Shown: positions 27,001-40,288, numbered from the stretch's first letter. The stretch: DNA of 64,000 bases from Acanthochromis polyacanthus (GCF_021347895.1 NC_067118.1:35515755-35579754); one strand, 5' to 3'. The notes: generated by a model not told the origin, from the letters alone. Program-made: numbers and translations.

Positions 27001-30000
27001 GTACAAAACAGGCCGCCGACATCATCACAATGACAAACTACCATCCTGTAGCAGTAAATTGCATAACTCCCGTGCAGACCTCTGCCCTGTTAAGTTCACA
27101 TAAGAATAATGGCACAGAAGTTGGATGGAGTCACAGTTCTTTGATGCTTTAAATGAATAAAATGATGCAATAGAGAACTTGTTTGCATTCAGAAAGGAAA
27201 CCAGATGTGCCTCGACGTTTCATTATCTCAACAAACTTATGTAAAACTGTCCTCAGCTATTGAGCAGGCTGAGCGTAATCAGGCAGAGGTTGCCATAAAG
27301 ATACTGTATCCCAATAAAACTAAGCCATTTTAAATCTTCATGGCTAATTTTATAGTGGAAATACATTAGGCCTATTTGCTTTTTACACTGTCCTTCTATT
27401 CTACTGCTTCTGTTTCTCTGTTTCCGATCAATAACCTTTATCTTATCTTAATAAAACGGTCGATCTATACTTGGTCCTTCCTGCTGGCCAGTCTACAAAG
27501 AGAACAACAGAACAAAAACAGTCGTTGTTAACCTGACAAACTTGCGGGTCGGGCTGGATGACGTTTTAGGATCAGGGTCCTTACCCGACGACTCTCCATT
27601 TTCATGCTAACAAAGAAGCAGAGAAAATCAAAATGAGCACACACACACACACACAAGCTTTTGTACTGAGACACACCTTGCGTTACATAACACGGCTCGG
27701 TCTTATTGCCTCATTCGGAGATACATTGAATTCAAACTGGCTGCCAGTGTAATAAAAGATAAAGCTCGAGTTATGACCTTAAGCACACCTTATCAAAGTT
27801 TTAGAGATGATTTGCATGGTCAATGAATTCACAGGAAGAGTACAAGTGCAAGGCAGGGCTGGAACAGTCACAAAGTTTTCCCCCTTAGCCTGTAGTATAT
27901 TCTAATTCTTGTATCCTCAAAGAAATAAAATATCAAAGTTGTTTTTGAATGGTGTGTGTTAGCATCACCCTGTTAACATGTTTGTCTGAGCAGGAGAGGT
28001 CCTTTTTGTTGTTGTGGAATCTAGATAATGATTAACACAGCTCTCCCTCTGTGTGGGGTAACAGTTAACTTTACCGCAGGGTGACACTTTTCATGGCACT
28101 GTGTTATAATGAAGCTTTAATACCTCAGGTGCTAGCTATGGTTTGTCTACCTGTCCTGTAAAAGGTTTTGTCTGTCGGTAAAGGCTGTTTGTGTCGTCAT
28201 TTTTTGCTTGCAGGGATGTCAGCAGGTCTTATCTCAACTTCTACTCATGATCCCCAGAGGATGAATCATTGGTTATTCCTTTAATTTTCCACAATCACCA
28301 CCACTAGGTCAAACTTTTCAACCAGACTCAAATAGCTCAACATCTGCTGCATTATTTGGCACATGTTTTGCTACGGATATTTGTTCAGCAAGCGTGGCTA
28401 TAAAGTCATGCTGTCATGTCATAACTCCAAATGGCAGATTTTTTTTAATAGCAAAATTTCTTTCCCTTTGCTGCAAACTGAAGAGCATCTCCAGCCTTAC
28501 TTGTCTGTTTGTGATGCTGATTCTGGTTTTGTTGCTGCTGGTGTTGATGGGACTGCTGGGGGGTTTTGAAGGTGGTTGTGTTTTGAGCGTGTTGTTGCCC
28601 TGCTCCTCATCCAGATCTCCCAGTATCTCCACCCTGGCACTTCCTCTTCTGCCCGCCTCCCCTTCATCCACCTCTTCCTCCTCCTTCTGTCGTCTCAATG
28701 TCTCCACGTGTCTCATCCTCCGCTTTTCGTCGCGCACTCGCAGCATCTCCACAAAGTCCAGCTGCATCTGCTCCACGCTGGCAACAACATGAGCACATGT
28801 TTATGTCGGATACAAATGATGGATCGTCTCAAGACAGAGGTCAAAAACCTGATCGGGTTTTTTTTATAATGAAAGGCTTTCTGTCTTTTAAGGCTGCTTT
28901 TGCTCCAGGGACTCAGCTGTTTGTGTTTTTTGACAGCTTTTCATACTTTTCATGCATGGTATCAGGTGTTTTCTTGTGTTTGAAAAGAATACAGATGACA
29001 CACTCCCATGGGGCAAAACTTAAAGAATCCTCTCTGTGCATCATTTTAGTGATCAGTAGCAGCCATCTTACATGCCATAAACAAACAGAAAAAGAAAGAG
29101 AAAATGCAACAAAGGAAGAGGATCATGCTCAGACTGTAAAAGGCAAGTTTCGACACGCAGAAATCAATAAATCAGTTTTACTAAGCTGTGAGAAGCACCT
29201 GCTGAGGCCCTGGGATGTCTCACTGGAGTCTGTCCCAGTGGGGCTGTCACTGCTGGTTGTGTTTATCTTTGTAGGACTCAAGTCAGAATCTGGGTCGGCG
29301 GTGGAGCTGGAGCTCTTCACCCTCCTCCGTTTCTCCCTCTCGACCTCCTCCTCGTCCTCCATCGTCCACTGACGAGCGAGGCTGAGGGAACAGTCACAAC
29401 GGGAGCAAGAGACGTAATAATCACCCGACATGGTCGTAAAACAGAAAATGAAACAGAGGCAAGACCTGACAAGATACACATGGCAAGCATTTGCTAAACG
29501 GTCTCCAGACGATCTACTTTTTATTTAACTGACAGGAACTTATCCAGTCAGCTCCTTGTTTTGGTTGTTGGAGAGAATATATTAAAGCTGTCATAACCGT
29601 TACACAGAACCTGCTGTACTTGCTCATCAACTTTTATATCAGTAAAGTCAGGGTTGTTTTTCTGTCTAAGAGAATTTAAATGATTCCTTCAGCCTAGTAT
29701 TTAAAGAAAACCCATTATTTATTAGTGTATTGGTGAAGCAAGTTAAAGATCATTGGAAAGTTGATCTCTTAACTAGACAAACACATTTATTCAAGGGTTA
29801 AACTGTGTAAAATTATACAGTTATCTTTAGGCTTTAATCTGGAAAAGGTAGAAGTCTCTGTAATACTAATAAGGGCACAAAGAAGGATATCAAAGAGCAC
29901 AAGTGTAGACTCTGTAAGGTGCTTACTACAGAGCTCCCTAATGAGTGTTATGCAATAATTTTAAAAGATAGGCTACAAGTTAAGTGAAGCAAGAAATTTG

Positions 30001-30076
30001 CTTTCTATGCTACAGAAAAATGCTAAAGACAATCTTACCTGGACAAAGCTGACCAGTTTTTCCGACTGATGGACAT
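24022..30076 (-). CDS. lad1: Ladinin-1 (13 coding exons, 452 aa)
   Basis: Ladinin-1 is a basement-membrane and actin-associated protein of epithelia. Coding exons, 5' to 3': 30076-30039, 29381-29199, 28777-28501, 27606-27533, 26859-26688, 26372-26280, 25993-25950, 25866-25824, 25640-25597, 25467-25401, 25304-25170, 25086-24997, 24120-24022. The 1359 nt stay in one frame with GT-AG borders. The N-terminus MSISRKNWSALSSLARQWT matches the human start (MAVSRKDWSALSSLARQRT). Then come DEEEVEREKRRRVKSSSS, a long Glu/Arg region, a Ser/Pro-rich stretch (SPMSPRSPTATWSP), SSRTVSFR, RRSASVRMASKKFEF, an Arg/Lys-rich helix (RSIKEKMERLAQAAQ), RKRGLFEKEQPAQSP and DRINRWMNKANQ. The middle is poorly conserved, as usual for this family; human LAD1 is about 517 aa. 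In exon 4 a GTAAGG at 27579-27584 could act as an internal donor, but read-through keeps the frame. Identity is supported by position between tnnt2 and tnni1. Confidence 0.88.
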
Positions 30077-31220
30077 ATTGGGGAGAGGAAAAAAAATTAA
30101 GTTTCCAGGTGCACTTCACTCACGGACTGAAAAAAAAGTCGACTGACTGATACTCTGAGGGCGGCAGTCAAATTACAGTCAGTGCAGCACAAAGCAGTCA
30201 CCTTTACCCCGGTGCAGCTAACTGAGGTGTCACATGACCACAAAGGTAAGCTTCCCACCTGACTGACGGAGAGAAGGTGGAGGGGGGGAGGCAGAGAGGG
30301 AGAGAGAGCTTCTCCTTGTATGGTAGAAGTGTGGCTAATGTGATAGCCGGTGCTGTTGTTAGTTTCCCAACATGTTATGTTCCGGATACAAGGGAAATAA
30401 ACTGAGCTCATGTAGGCAATTAAAGATGACACATTATTGTTATTATTATCAGCATCATTATTGTTCTTCTTATTATTATCATTGCTGTTGTTTCAGACTA
30501 TGTTAATTATAAACCAACGACAAATAATAAATAAGACAAGTACACCAGGAAATAATTACAAAGTTAGTAATAATAGGAGTCTGTGTTTATTTTTATTAGC
30601 AGTAACTGAGCAATTATCGGCAGAAAATTAAGGAAAAATTTAATACAGTTCATGTTACACACTTAAAAAGAAGGTGCAAATCATTTAAACACAAATTGTC
30701 TGACTAAAACTACCTACTGAGTTTGTTGGTCCAGTGTTTAAAAGCAATACATATGTATAACTATGCATGTGCAGCTGATGCCTTGCTGCACTGGACAGCG
30801 AGTCTTTTTATGGTGTGAGTCAGAGTGTTTGCTGTAAGGCCACACCTTTGTGTGGAGCCCCGTGTGTCGGACTCTGACCCAGGCTCGGTCCAAAACACAC
30901 ACACACACTCCCTTCACCTCACCTGGCTTCATAGAACACCTGCGCCAGCTGTATTCTGTGCCAAGTGTGAGCCCACAATAAACTCTGTCAGCTACGATCA
31001 GTGATAACTGATAACTAAAGTACCGCGCTTGTTGTTTGTTCTGACGCTTCCTCCTTATGTGAGCGCCTGTGCAAACATGATCCTACATCACTCATATTTG
31101 GAGAAGGCTGTCTTCTAGCATGCACCATTAAGATGCTATCTTATGGAGCTAGTTTGCATGTCACTCCCTGGACAAAGAAGCATGCAACAGTGTATCATCT
31201 GAAACACTGGCAACTAACAA
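30077..31220. other. lad1 upstream spacer
   Basis: Holds the lad1 5' flank and AT-rich spacer. I see no coding exon and no clear TATA box. Confidence 0.4.
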
Positions 31221-31224
31221 ACTG

Positions 31225-31580
31225 AGAAACAGTTTTTACCTATGGTTCATCAGACTTCTGAACTCAAAACAGTAACGCACAGTGTCACTTTTAATAATGC
31301 TGCTTGCATGCAATCTCCTGCCCATATTTATTCTATTGTATAAGTTTTTTGTTTGATACCATTACCTCCTCACTGTACTGTATATATCTTGCCTCTTTTG
31401 CATATGTTGAATTCCTAATATACTTTTGTTTAATAATTACATTTGATTTTCTTACTTATTATCGTTAATTTAGCTTGTTTCAATGCACTGTCCAGTGGCA
31501 GCTACTTATATTTTCGTCGTGCCTCCATATATGATGACATTAAAGCTGTTCTCTTCTTCTATTCTATTCTAAACTTTCTG
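31225..31580 (+). repeat. Possible LINE 3' end
   Basis: Ends tgacattaaagctgttctcttc followed by ATTCT-type repeats. This resembles the 3' UTR and pentamer tail of fish CR1/Rex1-type LINEs. The preceding 300 bp is AT-rich with no open frame left. Recognised from memory only. Confidence 0.35.
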
Positions 31581-32435
31581 TGTTTGCATGCTTGTACAAG
31601 TGTGTGCCTGTCACTTGCATCTTCAGGACTGACCTGATCTCAAAAATGGAGGTGAAACATGTAGACATTCACACAGCAAAAATGTTAGTTACTGACACTA
31701 AACAATTGCTGGGGGGTTTTTGCCTCTATTTGGATGAGGAAATTTTTAAAATGTGCAGAAGCAGAGTGTGAGGGAATTCTGCAATGAGGAGGCAGACTCA
31801 GAGACAGTCTGCAGACTCCGATGGCTTATGTTTAAAATAATGTTTACTGATATCAGGAGAAGTGACACGACCGGCAACACAGTGATGTGAGCACCGGCAG
31901 CATCAGTTCTGAGGCTTTTTTTCAACCTTGGGTACATACTGCACTGGGAGGAATGCCAAATTTAGATTACTGCCCAATATGGAGACAACTTATCTACACC
32001 GTAACATCAGATTAAACAATATCTAATCTTAGCCCAGTCATGTTTTCCGACAGCAGTTGTCTCTCTCTCATGTATCTTCTTTTGCAGCATCTGCCTTTCT
32101 CAGGGTCATATTAGGGACACAGAGGGCCTGAATGAGTTCCCAGCCTCAGTTTGTGAGAAGCAAATAGGAACAGGGGTCAAAGGTGAAAACCTGTAGGATA
32201 GTCTGAGGCGATCTATAGGTTATATAACTTGATTCAAGATGACAGATACAACCTACATGACGTCTTAAGCTAACAGCTGTGAGGAAATACCTCAATAAGG
32301 GGAAAGAGAGTCATTTTTCCTTCACACAGAGGGTGCTTCATAAGCATGCAAAACTGACAGTAAGCAAAGAGGACTGTTTTACAGCTGTGGAAATGATTCT
32401 CTCCTGGACATCTGACATACAAGCATACCATGTCT
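31581..32435. other. Spacer without recognised gene
   Basis: Non-coding. I see nothing I can name. Confidence 0.4.
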
Positions 32436-32577
32436 ATAAAAGCTATTCATCCCTCTATTATGGCTTTTCAACATTAGATCATGAGAATTCACAAATAGAC
32501 TCATTCATGTCAAAGTGAAAACTGGCTTCTAGGAAGTAATGTCATGTTTATGAATATAAAATAAGTTACTGCATTAA

Positions 32578-32906
32578 CCTCTTAGGACCTGACATCCACA
32601 TATGTGGATATGTTTTTATTTTCTTTTTGTTTTGTTTTGTTTTTGTTTTTTTACCAAAAGAGCGTATTGTTATTACTAATAATAGTACTAATATTTCTAC
32701 TTCTATTACTAATAATACAACTACAAATAATAATAATAGCAATAACAATAACAATGTAAATCTAGTAAAATATAATGTATATGTAATAAACATAATCATC
32801 AGGTATTAGATATTATCCAATTATTATATTTATTGGTTACTCCTTATCCCAAATAACTAGAAAAAAACTAAAATGCAAGCCCAACCAACACTCGGGTCTT
32901 AGGAGG
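32578..32906. mobile_element. piggyBac-like miniature element at TTAA
   Basis: 329 bp flanked by TTAA on both sides (32574-32577 and 32907-32910). Terminal inverted repeats are CCTCTTAGGACC against CCTCCTAAGACC. The interior is T-rich and non-coding. TTAA duplication is the hallmark of piggyBac-type transposition. The host Tc1 sequence continues on both sides as in the intact copy at 11694. Confidence 0.7.
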
Positions 32907-33324
32907 TTAAAATTCACCCCCCTTGAAGTGACCTCCTTAATTTAACACGGAGTCCAGTTAAATTCATCATTTAGAAGTGGAAGTAATATGGCATATACGT
33001 ACGTTTGCCCAGAGCAAGCCGTCCTCAACAACAAGACAGTGGAAAAAAGAGACTAATGATCGAGGCCACTAAGACACCTATGACTTCTCTGAGAGTTAAG
33101 TTACTGAGAAGGGAAAGACTGTGTACAACAACTGTTTTCGGTTCTTCACCAAAGTGTCAAAAAGACAGTCACTGTTGGAAAAAACTTGTATTAAAGCTGG
33201 ATTAGAGTTCACCAGAAGACGGTGTGAAGTCAACTGGAAGACGGCTCTTTAGTCTGATGAGAGCAAAATTGAGCTGTCAGACCAGACACTGGGCTCCACA
33301 TCACGTATGTTTACTTTAAGTGCA

Positions 33325-33830
33325 TCTATTTATTTATTTATTTGATGGGGACAGTGCACATTAATGAACGTCTATTTTGACAGCAATAGACCAAAATCTG
33401 TCTGATTAGAGCATCGACGCAGGCAGGTAAAAAGAAAAAAACATAATAGTGAAGCATGGGACAATAGGTCAAAATTAAAGCACAATACAGAAGATTTACA
33501 AAGAAAATATTAGAGTGAAGCATACAGTGAAACACAGGACAATAGGTCACAATAGAAGGACGTAACAAAAAATACACAAAGACATTAAAGGTCAATGGTC
33601 GCAAGACTGGTTCACTTTCAGCCACTGGGAGTCCTTCTTTTAAGAAAGTCAGACATGGGGGGTGTGGTGAGTCCATGTAACACCTTGTACATCAAACAAA
33701 GAAATTTAAAGTTTTTAAAATTCTCAAAGCTCAATAAGTTGTACTCTAAGATATTACAAATATGATTTGTCATTGGCTACCTATCAAAGACTTTTAACAT
33801 TTTTTTTTTTTTTTACAGTGATTCTATGAT
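33325..33830 (-). repeat. Unclassified insert in Tc1 remnant
   Basis: Begins with (TTTA)n at 33329 followed by tgatggggacagtgcacattaatgaac, a motif I associate with dispersed fish repeats, and ends near a T run at 33802. No open frame of note. Family unknown. Confidence 0.35.
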
Positions 33831-34589
33831 TTAGTATGTATTTACACCTGTCAGCGCCCAACATGCTATGGTGCATTCAATGTGTGATAGGATCATGCAT
33901 ATTACAAGTGTCATCACAAAGTTATGACATATTTCACTGTCACAGTCTGAGCTATACTCTGTTACTGCACTCTCAGTGGCCTATGCTTGTTTACACCCAA
34001 GGGAGTCACCACAGCATATGTGACGTAACAGTGCGGAGGACTGAGTGTCTGAATGGATAGCAAAGCATGCTGGGTAAGACTGCCGTGCCCATACCTACAA
34101 CACTGATTGAGATCTATCCACACACTCATTGCTGTAATTGCGGGGAAAGGTGCATCTACTTAATAGTGTCTTCTCTGCAGGGAATACTTATGCAGTCAAT
34201 TATTTTATAGTTTATATTTTCAGTCAATCTGTTGTGACTTGGATATGGGAGAGTCTTTTTTGTAAATTCTTGTCAAAAAGCTCCATATGCTGACCATAAT
34301 TCAGTGTTGAAAAGCAAATAAGTGGGATTAAAACCTTCCAGGGGGATAAATGTTTTTTACATGCTTCTTGTTGAAAGATATCTCGGGTTTCTTGGTTTAT
34401 TCTGTCTGTATGTTCCTTTAACATTCTAATAACAGTCTAGAGCCATGCCAGCAGCTCTGTGAGGTTGTGGGGCTTTGAACTAAGGAGTGGCACTTACCCC
34501 CTGCTAATACTGACAATGCAAACAAAGTGTTAGGTGTTTAAAAACAGAACATAATTAAGTGTTTTAACATGTTTACCATTAAATACAAT

Positions 34590-34880
34590 ATACAGCTGAG
34601 GCCGATGGGTTTGGCATCACATTTGCAAGGATTTTGTCAGAAACCAAAGACCTACAATGATGATAATGGTGCAAGTTTAATTTTTTTTATTCATTCTGCG
34701 AAGAACAATTCTTAAATTTCAGAAAAATCCATCCAATGTCTACTGAATTGTTTCATTACATTGTCAAGTAGTTTTAATTAAAGCCAGTTAATGTAAGCCA
34801 CATTATTTGAGGGTCACCAAAGTTTGCATCTTAGACTTACATCAGTCAGTACAGTACTTGTTGGGATATTTCAGTCTCTA
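34590..34880. repeat. Possible dispersed repeat
   Basis: cagctgaggccgatgggtttggcatcac and atccatccaatg resemble a common fish repeat recognised from memory. No ends are visible. Confidence 0.3.
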
Positions 34881-35647
34881 GTGGAAAACACATGAGACTG
34901 AGCGTGATTTCTGTGAGCGACTTTTACAGTTGTGAATCAACAAAATGCACTTCAACCCCAAAGTGGAAAAGACAAATTTATTTTTAACAGTGGTTGCTGC
35001 TTTTGCCACAATAATCTATTTGTGCTATCCAAGCTACAAAAATGTATCATCTGTGTTTGTTTTATCTCATATCTACGACATGAAGCTTGTAGTACAGAGA
35101 AAGGGAAGGCAGCTGTAACTCAGAGACCAGCCCTTTATTAAGATTATCAGATTTTTTTTTTAAAAGTGTGCTGCCACTCAAAAATGTGCTTTTCTTATCG
35201 TAATTTCACTTGGCTGTTACCTTCACACAGCTTGATGTACATTTAAAGTTAAACACTACAAGTCTATTTTCACTTTTATCTGCTAGAGGGCCAAACTGTC
35301 TCCGTGATCACTTTTAAGTTTTATTTTAAGAGGTTATGCAAATAAAATGAAAATGGACTTTTCAGTGAAGTAGGGTGAATTTTTAGTTTTGCAGCTTAAT
35401 TGGACGCAAAAAATATTTGCATATTCATAGGGTCAAGATTGTCCTACAGCAATGGTCTATTAAAGAGTTAATTTACAATTTCAACTGTTTGCTTTAACTT
35501 TCTTTTGTGGAAAAATGCAAATTATAGTTTCAAACAGAGCATTTTAAACATGTTAAAATGTGAAGAAGTCATTACGGAATGCAGTAAATGTTCACTGAGC
35601 ACAAACTGAAGACAAAAAATATCACAAGTAGCACAATGTATATATTC

Positions 35648-35653
35648 TTTATT
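35648..35653 (-). terminator. tnni1 polyadenylation signal
   Basis: AATAAA on the minus strand 450 bases past the tnni1 stop, giving a 3' UTR of roughly 470 nt. Confidence 0.6.
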
Positions 35654-36103
35654 ATTGTGTCAGTTCATATGTAAATCCAGCTGATAAAGTGTACAACATT
35701 TTGTGTCAGGTCGCAAATCCACAACACGTACTTACAGTTCATCCCCAAGCAAGAGTATAAAATAAGCAGTTGAATTTTTGCCAAGTCATTTCCTATCACA
35801 TCCTGATGGTTAACATACAGTAATATCCACATTCGATTTTTGGGCATTGTGACATTACTGTACAAATTCTGTACAAGTTTAAGTCTAAATGTCTGCAACA
35901 GCAGCTATGAGAACAATACAAATAATTCAGAGTAAAGCAATCAAATAAGCAGAAAACCCTTCAGGAGAGTCTTCTCACCTCTATGGCAGGAGCATGCCTA
36001 AGAAGGACGGCACCAAACAAAAACACTGAAGCTGCAAAAGACGTTGAAGAGGAGATGTAGAGGAGTGCTGTTTGTACATATGACACCAGCCGCCCCTCTG
36101 CCT

Positions 36104-38409
36104 TCACTGGGCTGAACCTTTAGCAGCATCAAACATCTTCTTCCTTCCCTCCATCCCTGACATGGCCTCCACGTTCTTCCTCCAGTCACTGTCCTCCACT
36201 GGCCTCTTCTGCAGACAAAAAAAGTAGACAGTTGAATGCTGTGGCAGATGAAAGAGCAGTTTTCAAGTAGGCTGCAAAGTAGAACAGGTTCAGGGATGTT
36301 TTTTTGCTGTTTTGTCTGAGCCTTTGAGGCCTGCGCCATCCAATGGGAATCCCCTGGGGGAATACTGTAAAACTGTTCTAGCAAAACCGGTTTACCTCAG
36401 ATAATACGGTTGGAGATGCACACATCCATGCAAGCAAACACAACAGAACCAGCTAATCTGCACATGGGCACACAAACATGAAACAGTGAGCAGAGCCGGC
36501 CACAAAAGCGTCTCTTCTGCGTACAATGGGATCATTGTGTTGTGTACCCATCCTGCTCTCACACAGACACGGTCACCACCCTGCATTGGCAAATTACTCG
36601 ATATCTCAAACACGCCTTTCACACACACACATAAATGCAGTTTTCAGGTGTTCCGTGGCATTTTAAACGCTGACATCATGCGTGTAACTGAAACTTAACA
36701 GCAGCTACATGCACGCCTGCGCCCTGAGGAGGACTCCCATCTTGCTTGCGCTGGTTTGGCTGTGTTCTGTGTGTGAATGCGTGAGTGTCTTTTCTGTCTG
36801 CGCACACCTTCTCAGTGTCCTCTTTCTTGACAGACTTGAGATTGGCTCGGAGGTCCATGGAGACTTTGTGCTTGGAGCCCAGCAGCGAGCGAAGGATGGC
36901 ATCAGCTGACACCCGAACACGCCGCAGATTAGGCCTCTTGAATTTCCCCCTGAGGTCCAAAACCTTGATGTTCAGGTCTTTAATCTGGTCCAGGGGAGAG
37001 AGAATTGAAAGGTATTAGTGCAGCAGGAGCTTCTCATGTATTCCCATGTGCTGTCTATGGGGTTTCATATTGATACACTATCAGTCAAAAGTTTGGACAC
37101 ACCTTCTCATTCAATGCTTTTTTAAAAATTTGCATTATTTTGTACATTGAATATTAATACTGACGATAAACACTTTTTCATTCACAACATAACTCCATAT
37201 GCATTCTTTTATAGTTTTGATGTCTTCAGTATTAATCTACAATGTGCAAGATAATTAGATAAAAACCATTGAATGAGAAGGTGCGTCCAAATGTTTGAGT
37301 GGTAGTGTATGTTGAGAATTCATTTTCTGCTTATAGCAAAAGAAAATAAGCTGGGAAAAATAAAGTTCTCCTACCTCTCGTGTATTGAGCATGACTTTGG
37401 CTTCAATGTCATATCGCTCCTCATCAACCACGTCTATCTTGGCATGAAGCTCTCTGCACAGATCCTATATGTACATAAATGCGAAGAAAAATGTCAAAAC
37501 TTAAAATGTTATGAGAGACATCATTTCCAGAATGTTCAGCTTTTAGAACATAATCTTGATGTGAATTTGATACGGTTCCCTGGATACTTTAGGTTAAAGT
37601 TTGTGAAAGGATTCAGATTTGGAGGGAGGAAGTGTCTTCAGCCTGAATGGATGATAACTGTCTGCAGCTGTAAAATGAGAGATGTTTTTTTTTTTTTTTT
37701 TTTTTTTGTGGTGTTGAATGATTGAGAAGAATGGGGGAATTCAGGGGATTTGAGGACGACTTACCTGTAGCTGTCCAAGGCTCAGGCCGCTGGTGTTCAG
37801 AGGAGGAGCTCTCTCTGCCAGGTACCTGTGTTTCTCCTCCTCTTTGACTAGGATCTCCTGCTCCAGTTCCTCTTTGGCCTTTGCCACCATGAGACTCTGC
37901 ATATGAATATCATGTGGTCTTAAAGGATGTTTTTAGATTTTATCAGATCACATCAAGATTACGCGTGCTTCCTCTTATAAAAGGTGAGCCTCTGCAGTGT
38001 ATGCAGATCTTCAAAGTTATTTCTCCATCTCTTCTGCCCCCCTGTGGCAGAACACATGCATTGCACTATAGTTTGGCAGAAGAATTACATCCATGATCTC
38101 TTACCTTGAGCATCAGCTTCCTTGAGGCTGAGATTTTTGGTTTTCTCTGTTTGGACAAGATAATTCAGGAAATGATCAATACAGGTGCTAATTAGTCATC
38201 TCTCTTAATCTGAACACTTTCTTTACAGTAACAATAATAGGTCAAATGGACTTACCTCTTGCCTGTAAAAGAAACATTGACATATTTTAAACAAAAGGAA
38301 AAGCCGAAGCTCATTAAATGCTTGCTGTGTTTTTGTGTCTGCGTCTGTGAATGAGTAAATGGTCTATAAAAAGATCACAAAGCCTGATCACTCACACATG
38401 CTCAGGCAT
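36104..38409 (-). CDS. tnni1: Troponin I, slow skeletal type (7 coding exons, 188 aa)
   Basis: Inhibitory subunit of troponin; blocks actin-myosin ATPase until Ca2+ binds troponin C. Coding exons, 5' to 3': 38409-38396, 38262-38256, 38146-38105, 37896-37765, 37464-37375, 36984-36808, 36208-36104. Lengths 14+7+42+132+90+177+105 = 567 nt, 188 aa (human TNNI1 187). The start reads [20 protein letters not shown], close to human [36 protein letters not shown] (troponin-C/T region) and [19 protein letters not shown] (inhibitory region) follow, then [20 protein letters not shown] and [20 protein letters not shown]. The second exon is only 7 nt (GCAAGAG) and is needed to keep the frame. There is no long cardiac-type N-terminal extension. 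A 5' UTR exon ends at 40203, giving a 1.8-kb first intron with no recognised element. Confidence 0.95.
37076..37307. mobile_element. Palindromic miniature transposon in tnni1 intron
   Basis: 232 bp flanked by TA (37074-37075, 37308-37309). Ends are cactatcagtcaaaagtttg and the near reverse complement ending gagtggtagtg. Inverted repeats extend about 40 bp, to attcaatg on each side. The interior is AT-rich and non-coding. TA target and long arms suggest a Tc1/mariner-type non-autonomous element. Confidence 0.75.
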
Positions 38410-40202
38410 CCTGCTGATGAGATATCACTGGAGGAGAGACAGGAGAGATTAGAAACACACGCCGAACAGTTGTCAGTGTTTGTTTATCAGCCTCTGGGGG
38501 CCAGATCATCTTTCTGCACTTTCTCTTTGTCGCTCTCTCAGAATGTGGAGCTGCTCTTAATGTATGTAAACTGTGAGTGGGTCAATTATACCAGAAGCTA
38601 GGTGCTGATTTTTACACTTAACGCCGGTTAACTCTCTACCGTCACTTAACTGTCATACTTTGTAGTGGAGGCTGAATATGTCATGACTCACAAGACAAAT
38701 GGCTCCATTGTTCTTCTGCATTAACACTGGTTCATAGATGGTTGAAATGGGTAGTTTAAAGTCATGGATAAAAGTTGAACTACTTAGCTAAACGTAATGA
38801 TGGAGAAACCAAAATGCAATACATATGAAGTACGTTTTAATCCAAAATACAGAAAAACATTTGAAAATGCCACAGAAGGAGTATTTGAGTTCACATGTGG
38901 GATTATGCCTACACTGTATATGACAAAAAAAGTGTGAGACACTGATTTAAACAACCTTAAATTCAGCCCCAAGTCTCTTATTGAGGTTACAGAGGCTTTG
39001 AGGTCTCTGTTGCTGATTTGTATCCATCCAAATATTATGGTGGAAAGTAAAATATTGAAAAATGAGGACACAGCAACAGCAGCACTCCTCAGGAATCAGT
39101 GTCTCAGTTTTTCAAAAATAATTCTCAAGCCTTACAGTTTTGAGTTTTGCTTGAGCAGTCAACCATTCAACAGGGCATGAAGGGGAACTATGTTTTTGCT
39201 TAATTTGTTTTGTCACCTCTTCCACGTATTGTTTTCACTCTTGCAATCATCTGATCTTCTCTCCCTCGGTCTGGTGCCCTTCAGCCTTTTGTCAAATTTA
39301 CAACACTCCCCCCCTCATCTGCCTCACATCATGTCACCCTGTCTCTTTTTTTCCATCTTCCATTTTACTACTTGATTTAAGCTGAGAATGACACCACATA
39401 AGACCTCCTAGCATGACGGGGTTACAAGCTGCTCCAGCGGATTAGAAAAATTCCAGTCTGATAGCCATCCCTCATCCATCTCCTCTGTCCCTCATCCTCA
39501 TCTTTCTCCTCAGGATTATCTCTAGGAGAGGAATTTAGAGTGGCCTGTCTCCCCAAATAGACCACTAGACATCTGATAAACAGCTGTGGAGGCTGACTGT
39601 AGTCTGGGGTGCCCAGCCTGGATCAGGGGTTTACTGCTGGTAACTCATGAATGCTTATGAACCTCTGTGGTGCAGCCAACTTGGCAATGCAGAAAAAAAA
39701 ACAACGCAAAGAGTTTTGGACAGTTCACATCAGGCTTAGAATTGAACAGGGCTGTTTTGGCTACAGAGTTAAAGCCCACAAGTGTATATTATTTCATCCT
39801 GCAGAGTGTTCTGGCTGGGGCTGGTTGTGGTTTACATACAGCAACAACGCCACAGATGAAACTATCCTGCAAACAAAACCATTTTAAAACATTTTATAGT
39901 TCGCTATGTCTCTACTAATGTCTCTATCCACTGATTTGACATAATACAATCAGTGATCCCATCAGGTACTGAAACCAACACCACTTTATCCACCCAGGAA
40001 TCATATTGCCATTGCACAGATATCAGATCTCGAAATATCTGAATACTGAGTTGCAACAAATTCTCAACAAATGAATGACTTCACCTGGTAAATTTACATA
40101 TTCAGACCGGTTTGTGAACCTTATGTGCACCTAAAGAAGACACATCCCTAACATAACACTACACCTGAACATCTTTAGAATCCCCCCATGAAAAGACCTT
40201 AC

Positions 40203-40262
40203 CGGTGTCAGAGGCAGGTGACAGAGGTGCGACCGCGGCAGACTCAGGATGGACAGATCGGC
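40203..40262 (-). other. tnni1: tnni1 5' untranslated exon (predicted)
   Basis: The donor CACCG|GTAAGG lies at the low end (40203). The upper end is set about 27-30 bases past a TATA-like box. It precedes the coding ATG by 1.8 kb. Confidence 0.55.
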
Positions 40263-40288
40263 GATGAGCCCAACGATTTGGTGTCCCT

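Larger units (their letters stand above)
32436..34370 (+). mobile_element. Dead Tc1-like transposon with nested insertions
   Basis: Same family as 11528-12890. Matching blocks include attcaccccccttgaagtgacc (32912), gaggccactaagacacctatgact (33062) and gtctgatgagagcaaaattgag (33252; SDESKIEL around the first catalytic Asp). The right edge, gcaattgcgggg to acttatgcagtcaattattttat and on to 34365, mirrors the left edge. It is interrupted by a piggyBac-like element (32578-32906) and by at least one other insert from about 33325. No transposase frame survives. Confidence 0.65.

Noticed and set aside
27470..27497. Possible extra lad1 exon (ACTGGCCAGCAGG...)
   Set aside because: It has an acceptor, but including it breaks the phase into the 26859 exon, whereas skipping it keeps the frame.
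28698..29372. 224-codon plus-strand open frame
   Set aside because: It runs antisense through lad1 exons 2-3 and the intron between them.
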